DNA from: Panagrolaimus kolymaensis
Lineage: Eukaryota > Nematoda > Chromadorea > Rhabditida > Panagrolaimidae
Reading direction: 5' to 3'
Assembly (NCBI GenBank): GCA_028622995.1
Contig: JAJQJQ010000029.1
Coordinates: forward strand, 1,488,001 to 1,552,000
DNA: 64,000 nt
Position 1 is the first letter of the stretch; the number at the start of each line of letters is the position of its first letter. Below the pieces are notes generated by a model. The model was given only the letters and a program-made list of their open reading frames with translations. It was not told the origin of the DNA and did no database searches. Positions 1 through 11,340 of this stretch are shown one piece after another. Both the position numbers and the translations under genes were made by a program.

Positions 1-2216
1 TAACCATTGGTTGGAGATTTTTGATTTGCCAAAACTAATGCATTTTTTCCTTTGATGGTTTTTGTGTTGGAAAAAACATTATCGCCTTCAGTCAAAAGTA
101 AAGCATTTGGTTGAGAATAAACTCCGACAGCAAAATGATAGTCTTTTCCGTAATTGCTTGAAGTCATATTGTCGTAAATTTTTTCAGAAATTTCAAATCC
201 GCTTTCTCCTCCATATTTGTCCAAATATTCATCCATAATAGAAACTACATATTTTTTGAAAGCCTTCAACTAAATTTTTTTTGATATTCGATCATTCGTT
301 TAAAAGGCAAGAGACTCTTACTTTTCGAGTATTTTCATTGGGATCGACTGTGGAATTGGTAGGTACTCTTTGTTTAATTGTGTCCGCAAAGGCATAAATA
401 TCATAAAAAATTTTATTCATATCATTTTTCGATTGATCAAGGAAAGACAAAACCGAATAATTAAAAGATTTATGATGTACAAGGACATCACAAGCCATAT
501 TAATTATAATCTAAAAAAATTTATTTAAATTTATTCTCGTTTTTATTTATAAAAAATGCTTTTTTAAGTTTAAAAGGCGATCGAGTCTTTTAAGAAAAGC
601 TAAATTTATTTTATTTAATTGAGAAAACTATTTTTCTTCCTTTTAATTTTTTTTCGCAAAAAAAGGTGGTTTTTCAGATTTTAAAAAATAAACTAATAAC
701 TTACATATTGCTTCATAGCATTAACAAAAATATTTGCGGTATTAGAAAAAATTTGATAATTTATTAAAGCATTTTGATTTCCAAAAATCCTCAAAGCCTT
801 ATTCAATTCTTCCAAAGCAAACTAAAAAATTATAAAATCGTTAAAATAAATAATTAAAGTCTTTAATCAAATTCTTACATGTTTAATAAAATGTGTATGA
901 TTTCTAAAACACATTTCACTAAATTTATATGCAATATTTTGATATTGATATGTGTTATTGAGATACACGATAATGGGATTAACATATTTTCTTCCAAGTT
1001 TTAGTTTCAAGACTTCTATAGCTTTTGGATCCGATTTTTGTTGTTTAATTCCATTATCAATTTCTTGATTCATTTCTTTAACTTTTTCAACTAATGTGGC
1101 AGTGGCTTTTTTAATTTCTAAGAACAAAGAATCCTAAAATTGTTTATTTCATAATTTTTTTAACTTTGTTAATTTTTAAAATATTGTTTTGTTGAATGAA
1201 AATATGATAGCAGTTTTTGACCAAAAAAACTTACTAAATTTTTTTGATCAACTTTTTGTTGGGATTTCAACCATTTCGAACACATTTGGCCGTAATAAAA
1301 AATATTATAAAATGCTTCCGTTGCTTGATCAGTAGTTTCATTGCTAATTACGCCTTTATTTTTAAGAATATTACTTAAATTAATTTGATCCCATAATTTT
1401 GTGACATTCTTTAAGTTTTGGATAAGTTCTTTTGGGTCTTCTTTACTTTAACGGGGCAACATTTTCTCTTTTCATTGTTTAAAATTAAAATTTTTCAAAA
1501 AAAAAATTATGCCCCGTTAAAATAAAGAAAATCCGTTCTTTTATTTCATTTTCAATTATTTCTGGAATAGCAGTTGTGGATTTTGTGAAAATAGCTGTGG
1601 CATCGATGTTATCAGTGGGTTTAATTGTTGCATAACTTGGTCGGTCAATGGAAGTTGTTTGATTTTCTACATGATGGGGAATTGAAGTAGGAACATTGGG
1701 TGGAATGACTTTAAGAGTTGTCGTAGTTGTTGGAATGAGTTTAGCTGCTGTTGTTGTTGCTGTTGTATGAACAACCAAAGTTGTTGTAAAAGATGGAGGG
1801 ACAGTTGGGGTTGTGGCTGTTGTTATTGGTTTAACACCCGAACTAAGAACGGAAGCATTTGTCAAATGAACAGCGAGTGTGGAGGCATCTATAAATAATT
1901 AGGAGAGTTAAAAATTTAAATTATGGGTCGGTTTTACAGGATTTTATGAGAAAAAAAGACATAAAAATTTGTTAAATGTGAAAATACCTGGTTTAGGAGT
2001 TGTTTTGGGACCATCTGTTGTTTTTACGGCAACACTTGGATTTCCATTTCCACCATCACTCTGTTTATCAATAACATCATCAAGAGAGGATTTAACTTTT
2101 GCGTCGACAGCTTTATCTGGATCTGTATCAACAGTTACATCGGTGGGAGCACCATTGGTAAACAACAAAGGGAAAATCAAAAGAAAAATGAGAACGAAAA
2201 TAAATGTTCGAGCCAT
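1..2216 (-). CDS. Secreted protein with Thr-rich region, 3' end outside window
   Basis: Seven exons join in frame: 1988-2216, 1513-1888, 1235-1445, 879-1133, 705-821, 322-510 and 1-269, the last running off the left edge. The N-terminus is a clear signal peptide (hydrophobic stretch ending near TNGA). A mature region rich in Thr, Pro and Asp follows, then a Thr-rich stalk around residues 85-200 that looks O-glycosylated. The rest is a helical, Lys/Asn-rich region with several N-glycosylation sequons. I recognise no catalytic or binding domain. All junctions are canonical except the second intron (1446-1512), which fits only as GC-AG. The role is unknown; a cuticle, pharyngeal or other secreted matrix protein is possible but unproven. 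Exon phases agree throughout, so the model is good although the function is open. Confidence 0.72.
1446..1512 (-). repeat. Inverted repeat at both ends of a GC-AG intron
   Basis: On the minus strand the inferred 67-nt intron begins in TTTAACGGGGCA and ends in TGCCCCGTTAAAG, so the two junctions are reverse complements over about 19 bases (1441-1459 against 1510-1528) with one mismatch. No GT donor exists that restores the frame, whereas GC at 1511-1512 and AG at 1446-1447 join the exons in phase. The pairing would form a stem bringing the splice sites together. Confidence 0.6.
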
Positions 2217-3793
2217 TGTTGCTTAAAATTTTTAGAAAAATTAAATAATTTTTTGAAAAAGTATGTAAAGAATTTTATAAGAGCAATAACTAATCACAAA
2301 AACCTTTTACAATGCTTTTTTGAAAGATAAATAAAAAAATAGTGCATGGTTAACAAAAAAAAAAGCTAACAAAATGACAAAACTCAAGAGAAGAGCAAAA
2401 AAAAATATAGCTTTTACAAAAGAGAAAAAAAGCAACTGAACAAGAAGCAAGGCAACCGAGGCCATTTTTATACTCTAATTTTGCAAGTGTTATATACTGA
2501 TCATTTGATCATTTACAGGAAGTGTTTGTGATTCATAGGTAAAAGCATGCTTTAAACAATTTTCCTGGAACAAATCAAAATTTTAGTATCCAAAAATTTC
2601 TTATCGAAATTATTCTAAAAACAAAATCTCAAAGTTACTGCGAAATAGTTAAATTCTAAATTTCTTTTTCTTTACTCATATTAATAATTTTTAAACTCCG
2701 TGTCATGATCGTAGTATTTGAAGTATTACAGAAAAAACATTCAAAGTTTTCAACAAATAACAAACTTCCTGGCTTCAAAATCTTCAAATGCTTGAAAATT
2801 GTGAAAAACTCGGTAATTTTAAAATAATAAATTAAATGTTTTTTGTTTTCATTAATCTTTATGTTATCTTTTCATGTATTTTTTTTTGAAAATAAATCTC
2901 TTTTTTTTTTTTTTGCATTGCAACATTTGGAGATTCTCAATTAATTTTTGAAAAAAACTTCAAATTTATAAATAATTTTAAAATGGATTTGTTTTCATCC
3001 ATTTTTTTAAAGGTCAAAAAAGGCATACATTCACATTTACAGAAAAATCTTATTGTCAACAAAAAATAAAATTTTCTTTTGCTTATTGCGCGATCAGGCA
3101 GGCAAGCAGTCGTCAACTAGCAGCGGAGATGATGTTGCAAGTTCAATTTGCACATAAACAGACAGAAGACAGATAACACGCACACAAATTTTTTATGGTT
3201 TTCACCTATGGCAAAACTGTGTGTATCTTTCTTTGAAAAAAAAAAAAAAGAAGAAATGAAGAAAAAAAGAAAAGTCAATGCGTTTTTTTTGTGGCTATTG
3301 TGGTTGCAAACCTTTGGAAGAAAAAAGAAAAAGAAGAATACGTCGTCATCTAACTTTTGTTTAATTTTGTAAATTTAAATGAAACTTTTCATTCGGCTAA
3401 TTTTTACGTTTTTTTTATTAACGGTTGGCATTTTTACTTCCTCGGTTTTCTAGCTTTCAATTATGTAAACTAACTTTTATTTTTAAAGAAACTTGAATTT
3501 TAAGATTAAAAATTTCGGTTTAAAAATCAAATTTTTTTTAAAAGCATACTTTTTGGTATTTTTTTTAACTTTGAAAACTGATTTAGTTAATTAACCTTTT
3601 TGAAGAGACTGATCAACACTTTAAGAAAATATTATTTCAAAAAAATGAAAAGAAATATTAAAAAATTGAATTAATAAATGCGATGTTTGTTTTTTATTTT
3701 TTCGCGTAAAAATATTGTTTTTTTTTTACATTCCTCTTTATTTTCGTTTTTTAAAAGTCTTCCATATTCAAACGAAACTTAAATTTTTAGGTA
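2217..3793. other. Intergenic region between divergent genes
   Basis: This is AT-rich DNA with many homopolymer runs and no convincing coding exon. It lies between the divergent starts of the secreted Thr-rich gene (-) and the CXXC gene (+), so it should hold both promoters. A TTTTTAG acceptor-like signal ends 4 nt before the ATG at 3794, as expected for a 5' intron or spliced-leader addition. No RNA gene was recognised. Confidence 0.5.
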
Positions 3794-5890
3794 ATGTCTG
3801 ATCATCATCAGCCAGACGACGACATCCAAAACAAATCATCTATGGATGTGACAAAAATTGATCTACGAGAAAACAGCCCATTGCCATCAACTTCAGCAGC
3901 AAGTCTCTACAAAAAAGATGCTTCCAAACCGCTAAAATCAAAGCTGCCACCATCACTTTCATTAATTTCTAAAAAAGATAACTCTTTATTATTTCAAAAT
4001 AGATCAAAGCGATGTGATAAATGTGTTGGTTGTAAAAGCAGCTCGTGTGGAATTTGTATATATTGCGTGGATAGTCAAAAATATGGCGGCCCTGGTGTTA
4101 AAAAGCAATCATGCGTTGAAAGAAAATGTTTGGTTGTTCTTAAAAGTCGCGTCGAAGTAAGCAAACCTTTTGAAAATCCAAAAAAAATTATTTTTGGCAG
4201 ACTTTAAATTTTTTTAAAGTTTAATTTTATATACAAAATTTTTCAGAGAGAAATAGTTAAATTTAAAGCTCGAGTTGGCTGTGATGATTGCATTGATTGC
4301 CAAAAGCCCGATTGCAAATCATGTTTATCATGTCTTGATAAAAAGTATGTTTTTTTTTGAATTCATAAATTTACTTTTTTTAAATTTCATTTATTAATAT
4401 TTCTCTTGGTTTTCAGATTTTTTGGTGGTTCATATACGAAAAATTCTTTGTGTACAAAGAAAAAATGCGCCAACTCCACTTTTTTGAAACTTCCATGTCA
4501 AAAGCAGCAGCAAATTCATCATCGGAATATAAAAAAGAAGGCGACTTTAAAACGAAAAAGAAAAATTAATTCTTTAAATGAAGATGGAATTAATGAAGTT
4601 GTTATTAAACAAGGAAAGTTAGAAACTCCATCATGTGCTTCTATTTCTTTTGCTCCAAATATTCCTCCTCAAAAACGATTAAAGAAAACTGAAAAGAGAG
4701 TGGAAGATCTCAGTGTTTCTGCCTCAAATAATGTAAAAGTTGATCAGCCAGAATTCCTTGATTCTCAACCTCACAAACTTTTGCCCGCAAATTTTGCATC
4801 TCAAAACCTTGAATTTGATGATCCAAGAAACAAAATTCTTCAAAAGTTTCAACAACCCATTAATATTCCAAGTTTGCCGCCGCCTGTTATATCTCAAAAA
4901 CGAAAAAAGCTTGATAGACCTAAGCTAACTCCATTGCGAATTCCATCCTCAAAAAATATTGATCTCAAGCAAATTTTTGACGAAATAGCTTTTGAAGAAT
5001 CAAATAAATTAATTATTCAACAACAACAGCCTGAAGGAAAACAGCAACAGCAAACAACGATGATGAAATTTCCAATAAATTTAAATTTTTTTGAAACACC
5101 AAAAACGAGTATCGCTCAAAAACTTCGTCCATTAAATATCTCAAAAAATCAAGATACTTCTGATTGTGCCAAGATTTCGGAAGAAAATGGGTCTGCTTTA
5201 AAAAGCCAACTACCAAAAAAGCGAGGTCGAAAACCAAAGAAAGTAAATGAATCAGAGCCGGATTTTGATATAGCTTCTCAGACAACTCCAATGAGAATTT
5301 TACCGAAAATAAATGATCAACGACAAACAAAAATCAAAAATATTTTGGATTTAAATACAAAAAATCAAATTCAAATTCAAGGAGAGTCAAAAATTCAACA
5401 ACCACCACTGAAGCAACAACAACAACAACCAATGGGTTCACAAATAGAATTATCAAAAGCGCCAAATGGAAGTATCGCTGCAAAATTTTGGAATCAACAC
5501 TTTCAAAACCCATCTTGCTTTCAACAGCAACAGCCTTTAAATTTTTATCCAAAACCATTGCCGCCGCCGTCGCATCCTCCACGACCATCACAAATAAATC
5601 AAAAAACTAATGATGAATTAAAAGCGACAACTTCCACTCGAGCGACGGAAACTGATCCAACAAATGTGGAAAATAATATTCCATGGTCACTAACATCTCA
5701 AAATGTTTATTATCCCCGTTTTAATCAAATTAATCGAGCAAATAATCCTTATTATTTTAATAATTTTTATGAAAGTCCTATGTCTCGTTCATCTCGATTT
5801 CAATTTTATAATCCCATTTTCTCTTCTCAAGATCCACTTCTACCTCCATCTTATGCAGGAAAAGATCAAATTGTTCTTCAATCTTTGTAA
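3794..5890 (+). CDS. Dual CXXC zinc-finger protein with AT-hook
   Basis: Three exons (3794-4156, 4247-4344, 4417-5890) give 644 residues. Residues about 74-112 form a CXXC zinc finger with eight cysteines spaced CxxCxxC-x4-CxxCxxC-x15-C-x4-C and the KYGG signature. Residues about 133-171 repeat the same eight-cysteine spacing with FFGG in place of KFGG. CXXC domains bind unmethylated CpG; the first copy keeps the KKQ motif after the glycines, the second does not. An AT-hook core (RGRKPKK) lies near residue 422. The remainder is low-complexity, rich in Gln, Asn and Pro, typical of chromatin regulators. No methyltransferase, demethylase, PHD or SET domain is visible, so a DNA-binding adaptor in the nucleus is the best guess. 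An acceptor-like TTTTTAG ends 4 nt before the start codon. Confidence 0.85.
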
Positions 5891-6562
5891 AAATTGCATT
5901 TTAAAATTTATAAATAATAGTTTTAGAACTTAATTTTCATAGAAATACTTATCTAATTTTATTTTCTTTTTTTATAATTTTTTTCTTGCCATTGTTTTTT
6001 TCTCTAATTTTTCTTATTTTTTTCTATGATCATTTTTTTTCTAATCTCTTAGGTTTCCTTAAGTAAAAAAATGCCTCGAACATTCTTTTTTTTTTTTTTT
6101 GCTCTCTAACTAACTGATTTTTTTTTGTTTACACATTTTATATTATACATATTTATCAGAGGAACCATTAAAAGCAAACAACAATAAAAACAAATTTCAA
6201 AAAAAAAGCACATGCATCAAAAAACAAATGTGTTTCGCAAAAAAAAAAAAAAAAGAAGCAGAAAGATGGAAAGAAAACACGCGAAAAGGAGAGAGCAACA
6301 AAAAAAGAAAAAAGAAAACAACCCAAAGGCTTCGTGTTTCGAAAAAAAAGCATCAATGACCGCCCATCTCTCTTTTTTGTTGGTGTTGTTTGTTGTGAAT
6401 TGACTCAAGAAAAAAAAGAAAGTAAAAACAAATTCATTTTTTTTTTCATTCAAACTTTAATTTTTTGTTTTTATCAAGTGATCTATCTGCCTTTTGATTG
6501 GTGTTGTTTTGACTTTTATTTTAAATTTTATTTTCTATTTACCTAACTAAATTTTTTTAACT
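5891..6562. other. 3' UTR and spacer, low complexity
   Basis: AT-rich spacer after the CXXC gene, with long T and A runs and an A/G-rich block at about 6240-6430. Open frames there, on both strands, are Lys- or Phe-rich translations of homopolymers. No gene or RNA was recognised. Confidence 0.5.
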
Positions 6563-7626
6563 ATGAGTGAAAAAATTTCTACAACGAGAAAAACTGAACC
6601 GTCATCCACCAGCAAAAGTAAGTTTCTGAAAAGTCTCTAAAAATTCCTCTAAAATTTATGGGTACATATTTTTCAAAAAAAAAGTTTTTTCCTAAATTTT
6701 TTTGACACTTAAAAATTACTTTTATGCAAATTATTAACAAAAAGATATGTTCTTATAAAAATGTTTTTCTTTTAATAATATTTTTTAATAATAAAAAGTC
6801 ATCCTTTTTTTTAGATGTTGTTGGTACTGGAACCCAACAATTAACTCAACAACAAATCACCACTTATAGTTATGGAGTGGCTGGAGTTCTTGCAACTTTA
6901 TTCGTACTTTTGCACCTTTTTGTTCCTCGATTCGCTCAAACAAGTTCGTATCATGATTTTGCAGATAAACGAAAAATGATTGGAATTCCATTCTTTTTTA
7001 ATGTTCTCTCAAATTTGCCATTTTGTTTTATTGGATTTCAAGGAATGAAATTTTTATCGAATCGAGAAATGAGCAAAAATTTGGATGAAATTGAACGAAA
7101 ATTATTTAATGTATTTTTCGTTTGTGTATTTTTTGGTGGAATTGGTTCTGGACTTTATCATTTATTTCCAAATAATTTTACACTTTTTTTCGATCGTTTG
7201 CCTTTAACCGCTGCAAGTTTATCTTTGCTTGCAGCAATAATTTCGGATCGAGTTTCAAAACCTTTGGGAAATTATTTACTTTTTCCTTTACTCGCTTTTG
7301 GAATTGGTTCAGCAGTTTATTGGGAATTTTCTGAAATGATTGGATATGGCGATATTCGATCTTATGCCTTCGCAAACTTTCTTCCCGCCATTTTAATTCC
7401 ATTAATTTTATTGAAATTTCCAACAAAAAATTCTGCTGGAAATAAATTTTTATGGAATTTAATTTTATTTTTTGGTATTGCCAGATTTGGAGAAATGTTT
7501 GATGGAATTATTTATACTTTGACCCTTCATTTCATCAGTGGACATGTTATTAAACATTTGGCTTTGAGCGTTGGAGTTTATAATGTTTTGGAATATCTTA
7601 AAAATCGAAAAAATAAAACTCAATAA
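6563..7626 (+). CDS. CREST-superfamily 7TM enzyme, alkaline ceramidase-like
   Basis: Two exons (6563-6617, 6815-7626) give 288 residues. After a short polar N-terminus there are about seven hydrophobic segments. The sequence holds the CREST hydrolase signature: GSGLYH (Ser and first His), then FFDRLP (Asp), then a GHVIKH segment giving HxxxH near the C-terminus. These are the proposed metal-binding residues of alkaline ceramidases and PAQR/PGAP6-type membrane hydrolases. The GLYHLFP-N, DRLP, YWEFSE, GDIRSYAF and SGHVIKHL blocks resemble, from memory, the bacterial alkaline-phytoceramidase-like family more than animal ACER enzymes. The likely activity is hydrolysis of an amide or ester in a membrane lipid, but the substrate is not shown. 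A nematode-style intron shows it is a resident gene, not contamination. Confidence 0.72.
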
Positions 7627-8014
7627 AAAGATTTATTATTTTCTTTAATTTTTGTGTTTTTAATTTGTAAACTATCTTGGTTTGCCCATAACTTACTTGA
7701 TTTTTAAAGTTCTTGTAATTTAAAGCCATAAATAAATATCCTTTTTTTTAAATATGAAACAAAACTTGCATTTTTATAAAAAAAAATTTTTCAAAAATCT
7801 GAAAAGTTTTAACTATCAAAACTTTCTCTTTTTTTCCATCCGTTTTTCTCTCTCGCGTAAGACATTATTCGAAAATAATTTTCTTTCCATTCTTTTTTGA
7901 CCTTGTTTTATATTAATGATTTATTTATTGACGTTCTAGGTCAAAAACAATTTTTAATAAATATATCTTTTTGTGAACCTAAATTATTTCTTTGTGCAAA
8001 CTATCAAAAAATTA

Positions 8015-8697
8015 ATGGATATATTTATTAAAGCAGTGTTTTATTTAATTATTATTTTAAAAGTAGTAGTTTGTTTTGAAGATCCATTTCAAGATAAACA
8101 AAATTTATTTCCTAATAAAGGACAGGTAAAAACTTTTTTTCGTTCTCCTTTATTTTTCCTTAATTTAATTAAATAGTAGCTTTTGCGCTTTTGACATTTT
8201 CCTAAACTTAATTTTTTACGACCACTAAACAATTTTTTTTGTAGTTTCAACTATGCAATATCAAAACGGTACAACATTGCTTTATCAAAGGCATGTTTGA
8301 ATTAAATTGTACAGAATTTTTTAAAGGAAATTATTCGGATATTTTTGATCAAAAAAATGAAAAAAAATTATTTCAACCTTCACCATTATTTTTGAATACC
8401 TTTAATAAATGCGTTTTTAATAAGCTTAAATATTTTACAACGACGATGGAGGAAGGTTCTTCCATTGTATTTGTATCAGTGGAAGAAATAGGAAATAAAG
8501 AAATGCAACAAAAATTTAAAAATGATGTTAAAGCATTGATGCATAGCAGAAATTTGAATAATTTATTTAAATCCTGTGAAATTTTGACTATTTTTAAATG
8601 TTTATTTGAAAATCATTGTTTTATTAAATCTCATTATGCAGCTATAATTGATGTTCAAAATTTTTGTACAAATGAAACATTTAACCATATTCTGTAG
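8015..8697 (+). CDS. Secreted Cys-rich protein, copy A (3' part decayed)
   Basis: Exon 1 (8015-8125) encodes a signal peptide ending near VVVCF. Exon 2 (8245-8697) holds a domain with about eight cysteines and the motif HCFIKSHYAAIIDV. The paralogue at 11341-12027 aligns through FQLCN/VQLCP, HCFIKG/NCFIKG and CFIKSHY. Here a TAG at 8695-8697 ends the frame where the paralogue continues for about 85 residues, and the remaining homologous DNA (8698-8946) is broken. The domain has the small Cys-rich look of nematode DUF19/T20D4.11-like secreted proteins, but I cannot assign it. The truncated product may still be secreted. Role unknown. Confidence 0.65.
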
Positions 8698-8946
8698 CTT
8701 TCTAATAATCCTTTTCTACCAAGAATTTCTGAATTAATAACCAAATTAGAAATTCATCCAAAAGTTGGGTTACCACCTCCTCCAATTTCGTCGACTTTAG
8801 CAACTCCAAAAAAAAATTTTTCCTTTCCCATTTGGACGAAGAAAAAGAAATTTTGAATTCGATTGGCCATCTTACAGTTGATTAATTAAAAAATCTCAAA
8901 AAATATGGCAAAATTGATCCAGATTTTAAAAAATTAATTTGTGAAT
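8698..8946 (+). pseudogene. Decayed 3' tail of secreted Cys-rich copy A
   Basis: This stretch still encodes, after one frameshift, the C-terminus seen in copy B: an acidic DEEKE block, IGHLTVD, then LKNLKKYGKIDPDFKKLICE at the end. A TAA replaces the CAA (Gln) codon before LKNLKKYG, and a one-base shift occurs near 8835. Together with the TAG at 8695 this makes at least three disabling changes, so it is a genuine relic rather than one sequencing error. Confidence 0.7.
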
Positions 8947-9133
8947 AAATTTGTAGTATGTATGTATGCTTCTTTTTTTTCGTGTACTTTTTTTTAAAAA
9001 TTTAAAGTTTTATTCAGCAAAAACAAATAAAACATAAAACACTGTAAAAATATTAATTTAAAAAAAATAGCGCTTTTTTCCATTTTTTATCTTCCAAAAA
9101 AAGTTTGGAATATTCCAAACATTTTGAATATCA

Positions 9134-10686
9134 TTAATCTTCAGAAACAGTCGAGTTCTTCTTTTCAAATACCCTTTTTAAATTCCATATTGCATTTAAT
9201 TGATCTTCAGTTCGCCCAACAAAATTTATAACAACCGGATAAAAACCTTTTGCTTTGGAATGAGCGATTTGATATTCAACAAAATTATTTAATTTTGTTT
9301 TATATTCTTCAGAAATTGTTACAGCAAAACAAAGATAAACTTCTGTTTTTGTTTGATTCTTAAAAAATAAAAGTAAATGATTAGTTAATTTGGTAAAATT
9401 TATTTAATTTTCTTTACCTTTAAATATTCCGAAAAAGTGATGAAATCAAAGGATTCAGAAATGTCGCGTAATGAAAATGAAAAAAGATTATAAAAATTTG
9501 GGCATTCCATAATTTTTGTTACAGTATCTCTAGTGTAAACTAAATCATTCGAGTGTTCGCTAAAAAATTTTTTTGTTTTTTAGCCAAAAAAAATAATCAA
9601 AAGTTAAACATACAATGAAAATTCTTTTACCTGGGGGAAAAGTTTAAATATTTCTTCCATAGCCATAATTTTTCCATTTGATTTTGTTATAGTTACATTA
9701 CGAAATATAAGAGATTTAACATTATCCGATAAAGAAAAAATTAAAAAATCATTAAAAGAAATTTGTTGATTTTGAGCAATAAAACGATTTGCATCAAATC
9801 GATGTATTTTTTGAGACAATTGCATTAAATCCGAAGGCTTTCTATCAACGTAAAGTGCATCAGTAATCCAAAGTTTGTTGAAAATTTCAAAAATCTTGTC
9901 TTCATCTTTGGTTGAAATATACAATTCTTCAAGCACAGGTGGGCATATGGGTATCTCCAATTTTAAAAAAAATGCACTATATAAATGAGCAAAGGGTCCT
10001 TCCTCCCTGTGCATTTTTAGGGAATTTTTTTTTCTCTATTTTGATAATTCTATGTAATAATTTTTCACGATTTTTATAAGTAAATCATGAGCAGATTTTA
10101 AGTGTTTCGAACACTCTCGAGTATTGTTATTTTTTAAAACAAAAATAATCCTTATTTATTAATTTGCAATTATTAATAAAATAGAAGTTAGACAATTCAA
10201 GCTTTTTCCTATTGTTTACACTTTAAAGAGATAAAAATTGTAAAATTTATGAATAGCTTTGAAGCCTTTATATATTACAAAATAAATAAAAAGGCTTTAA
10301 TCCTTCCAAATAATTTTTTATTGTTAATTCGTTTTTTCGATGTACTATATCCCCCAAAATTCGGTGCACTGTATAAGATACCCCAAAATGGCACCAAAGG
10401 GCACCATATGCCCACCTGTGAATTGTTCTGCGCCGATTCTAATATAATCACCATAATCATACAAATCTTTTATAATGTCAACCACAAAAATATGGTTTTT
10501 GAAATATAAATATTTACACGTTTTCATTAGCTTTTGGTATGCTTTGGCATTTTGAGGATTTTTAGTAAAATAATACATTATATTTGAAGGAATTGAAAAA
10601 TTTTGTGAACGTGGAAAATCAAAAGTAAATGAGTTACTATCATTTTGGATTTCAACATATTGATTCTTGTGGTCGTCGTCGTCCAT
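9134..10686 (-). CDS. F-box-like family protein interrupted by TIR element
   Basis: Exons 10416-10686, 9614-9926, 9418-9559 and 9134-9358 give 316 residues. The N-terminus has the F-box-like family motif (IPSNIMYYFTKNP, then TCKYLYFKNHIFVVD). The central part has KLWITDALY and the QISFNDFLIF block. The C-terminal domain ends with ISEEYKTKLNNFVEY. The same layout is seen at 62067-63095. F-box proteins usually link a substrate to SKP1-cullin ubiquitin ligase; that function is inferred from the N-terminal leucine/proline pattern only. The first intron (9927-10415) is unique to this copy and coincides with a terminal-inverted-repeat element; its donor lies inside the repeat. Splicing this way restores frame and homology. 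Otherwise the copy would be a pseudogene. Confidence 0.68.
9934..10420. mobile_element. MITE-like element with 17-bp terminal inverted repeats
   Basis: The 487-bp segment is bounded by CACAGGTGGGCATATGG at 9934-9950 and its exact reverse complement at 10404-10420. Beyond the perfect 17 bp the ends stay loosely complementary (GTATC, TGCAC and ATTTT blocks). No transposase is encoded. The flanks AATTCTTC and AATTGTTC resemble an 8-bp target duplication with one mismatch, offset by 3 bases on the left, so that is not firm. It sits inside the coding region of the F-box-like gene. Confidence 0.7.
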
Positions 10687-11340
10687 ATTTTCCTTAGTTT
10701 ACAAATGATAAATAAAAAATATGCAACAGCACCCAAAAAATGGGACAAAAGAATGAAATAAAAAACTTTTGGAAAACTGAATTTTTTTGTTTGTTGTTGC
10801 TTCCTTTTTTCTTCCATTGATTATGTCTCTCTGTCTGTCGTTCATAATTACTCAACCTAAGGTCATAACTTACATATAAGCTTTTGCAAAACTCTTAAAA
10901 ATAGTATTATTGGCAAAGCGAAAGCTTTTTTGAGAGAAAAATCAATCTGGAAATATTAAATAAAGAATAATTTTTCTTTTTTATCTTTTTTGCGTCATAG
11001 CAAAATCTTTCTTTTCTCCCATCTTTTTTTTCTTCTTTTTATCTATAAAAATATAGATTAATATGATTCGAGAGAGAGATAATGATTGGACATTGGTCAA
11101 GGTCAAAAAAAAAGTGAAAGGCAAAAGTTTGTTTATCCTTTTTCCCCTTTTCTTCGAAAGAATTATTTGAATGTCGTGGTTACATTTTTTTTTTTGTTTT
11201 ATTCTTTTTAATCTTAAATGTTTCATCTTTTGGAGATTCTTTATGTGGTTTAAAAGATTTTATTTCCAATAGTTTAAAAGTAAAAAAATTTGTTTAATTG
11301 TTTTTTGTCTAAATTTTTTTATTGCTTTTTTTGTTTTTAG
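10687..11340. other. Divergent spacer; first exon of copy B not found
   Basis: The region lies between the F-box-like start (-) and the second exon of the Cys-rich paralogue (+). A signal-peptide exon for that paralogue is expected here by analogy with copy A, but no ATG-to-GTAAG segment in the right phase was convincing. Otherwise it is AT-rich with no recognised feature. Confidence 0.4.

Noticed and set aside
3148..3372. Open frame of 74 codons
   Set aside because: Low-complexity Lys-rich translation in a spacer, no homology pattern.
6168..6453. Overlapping open frames on both strands
   Set aside because: Lys- or Phe-rich translations of A/T runs, no splice context.
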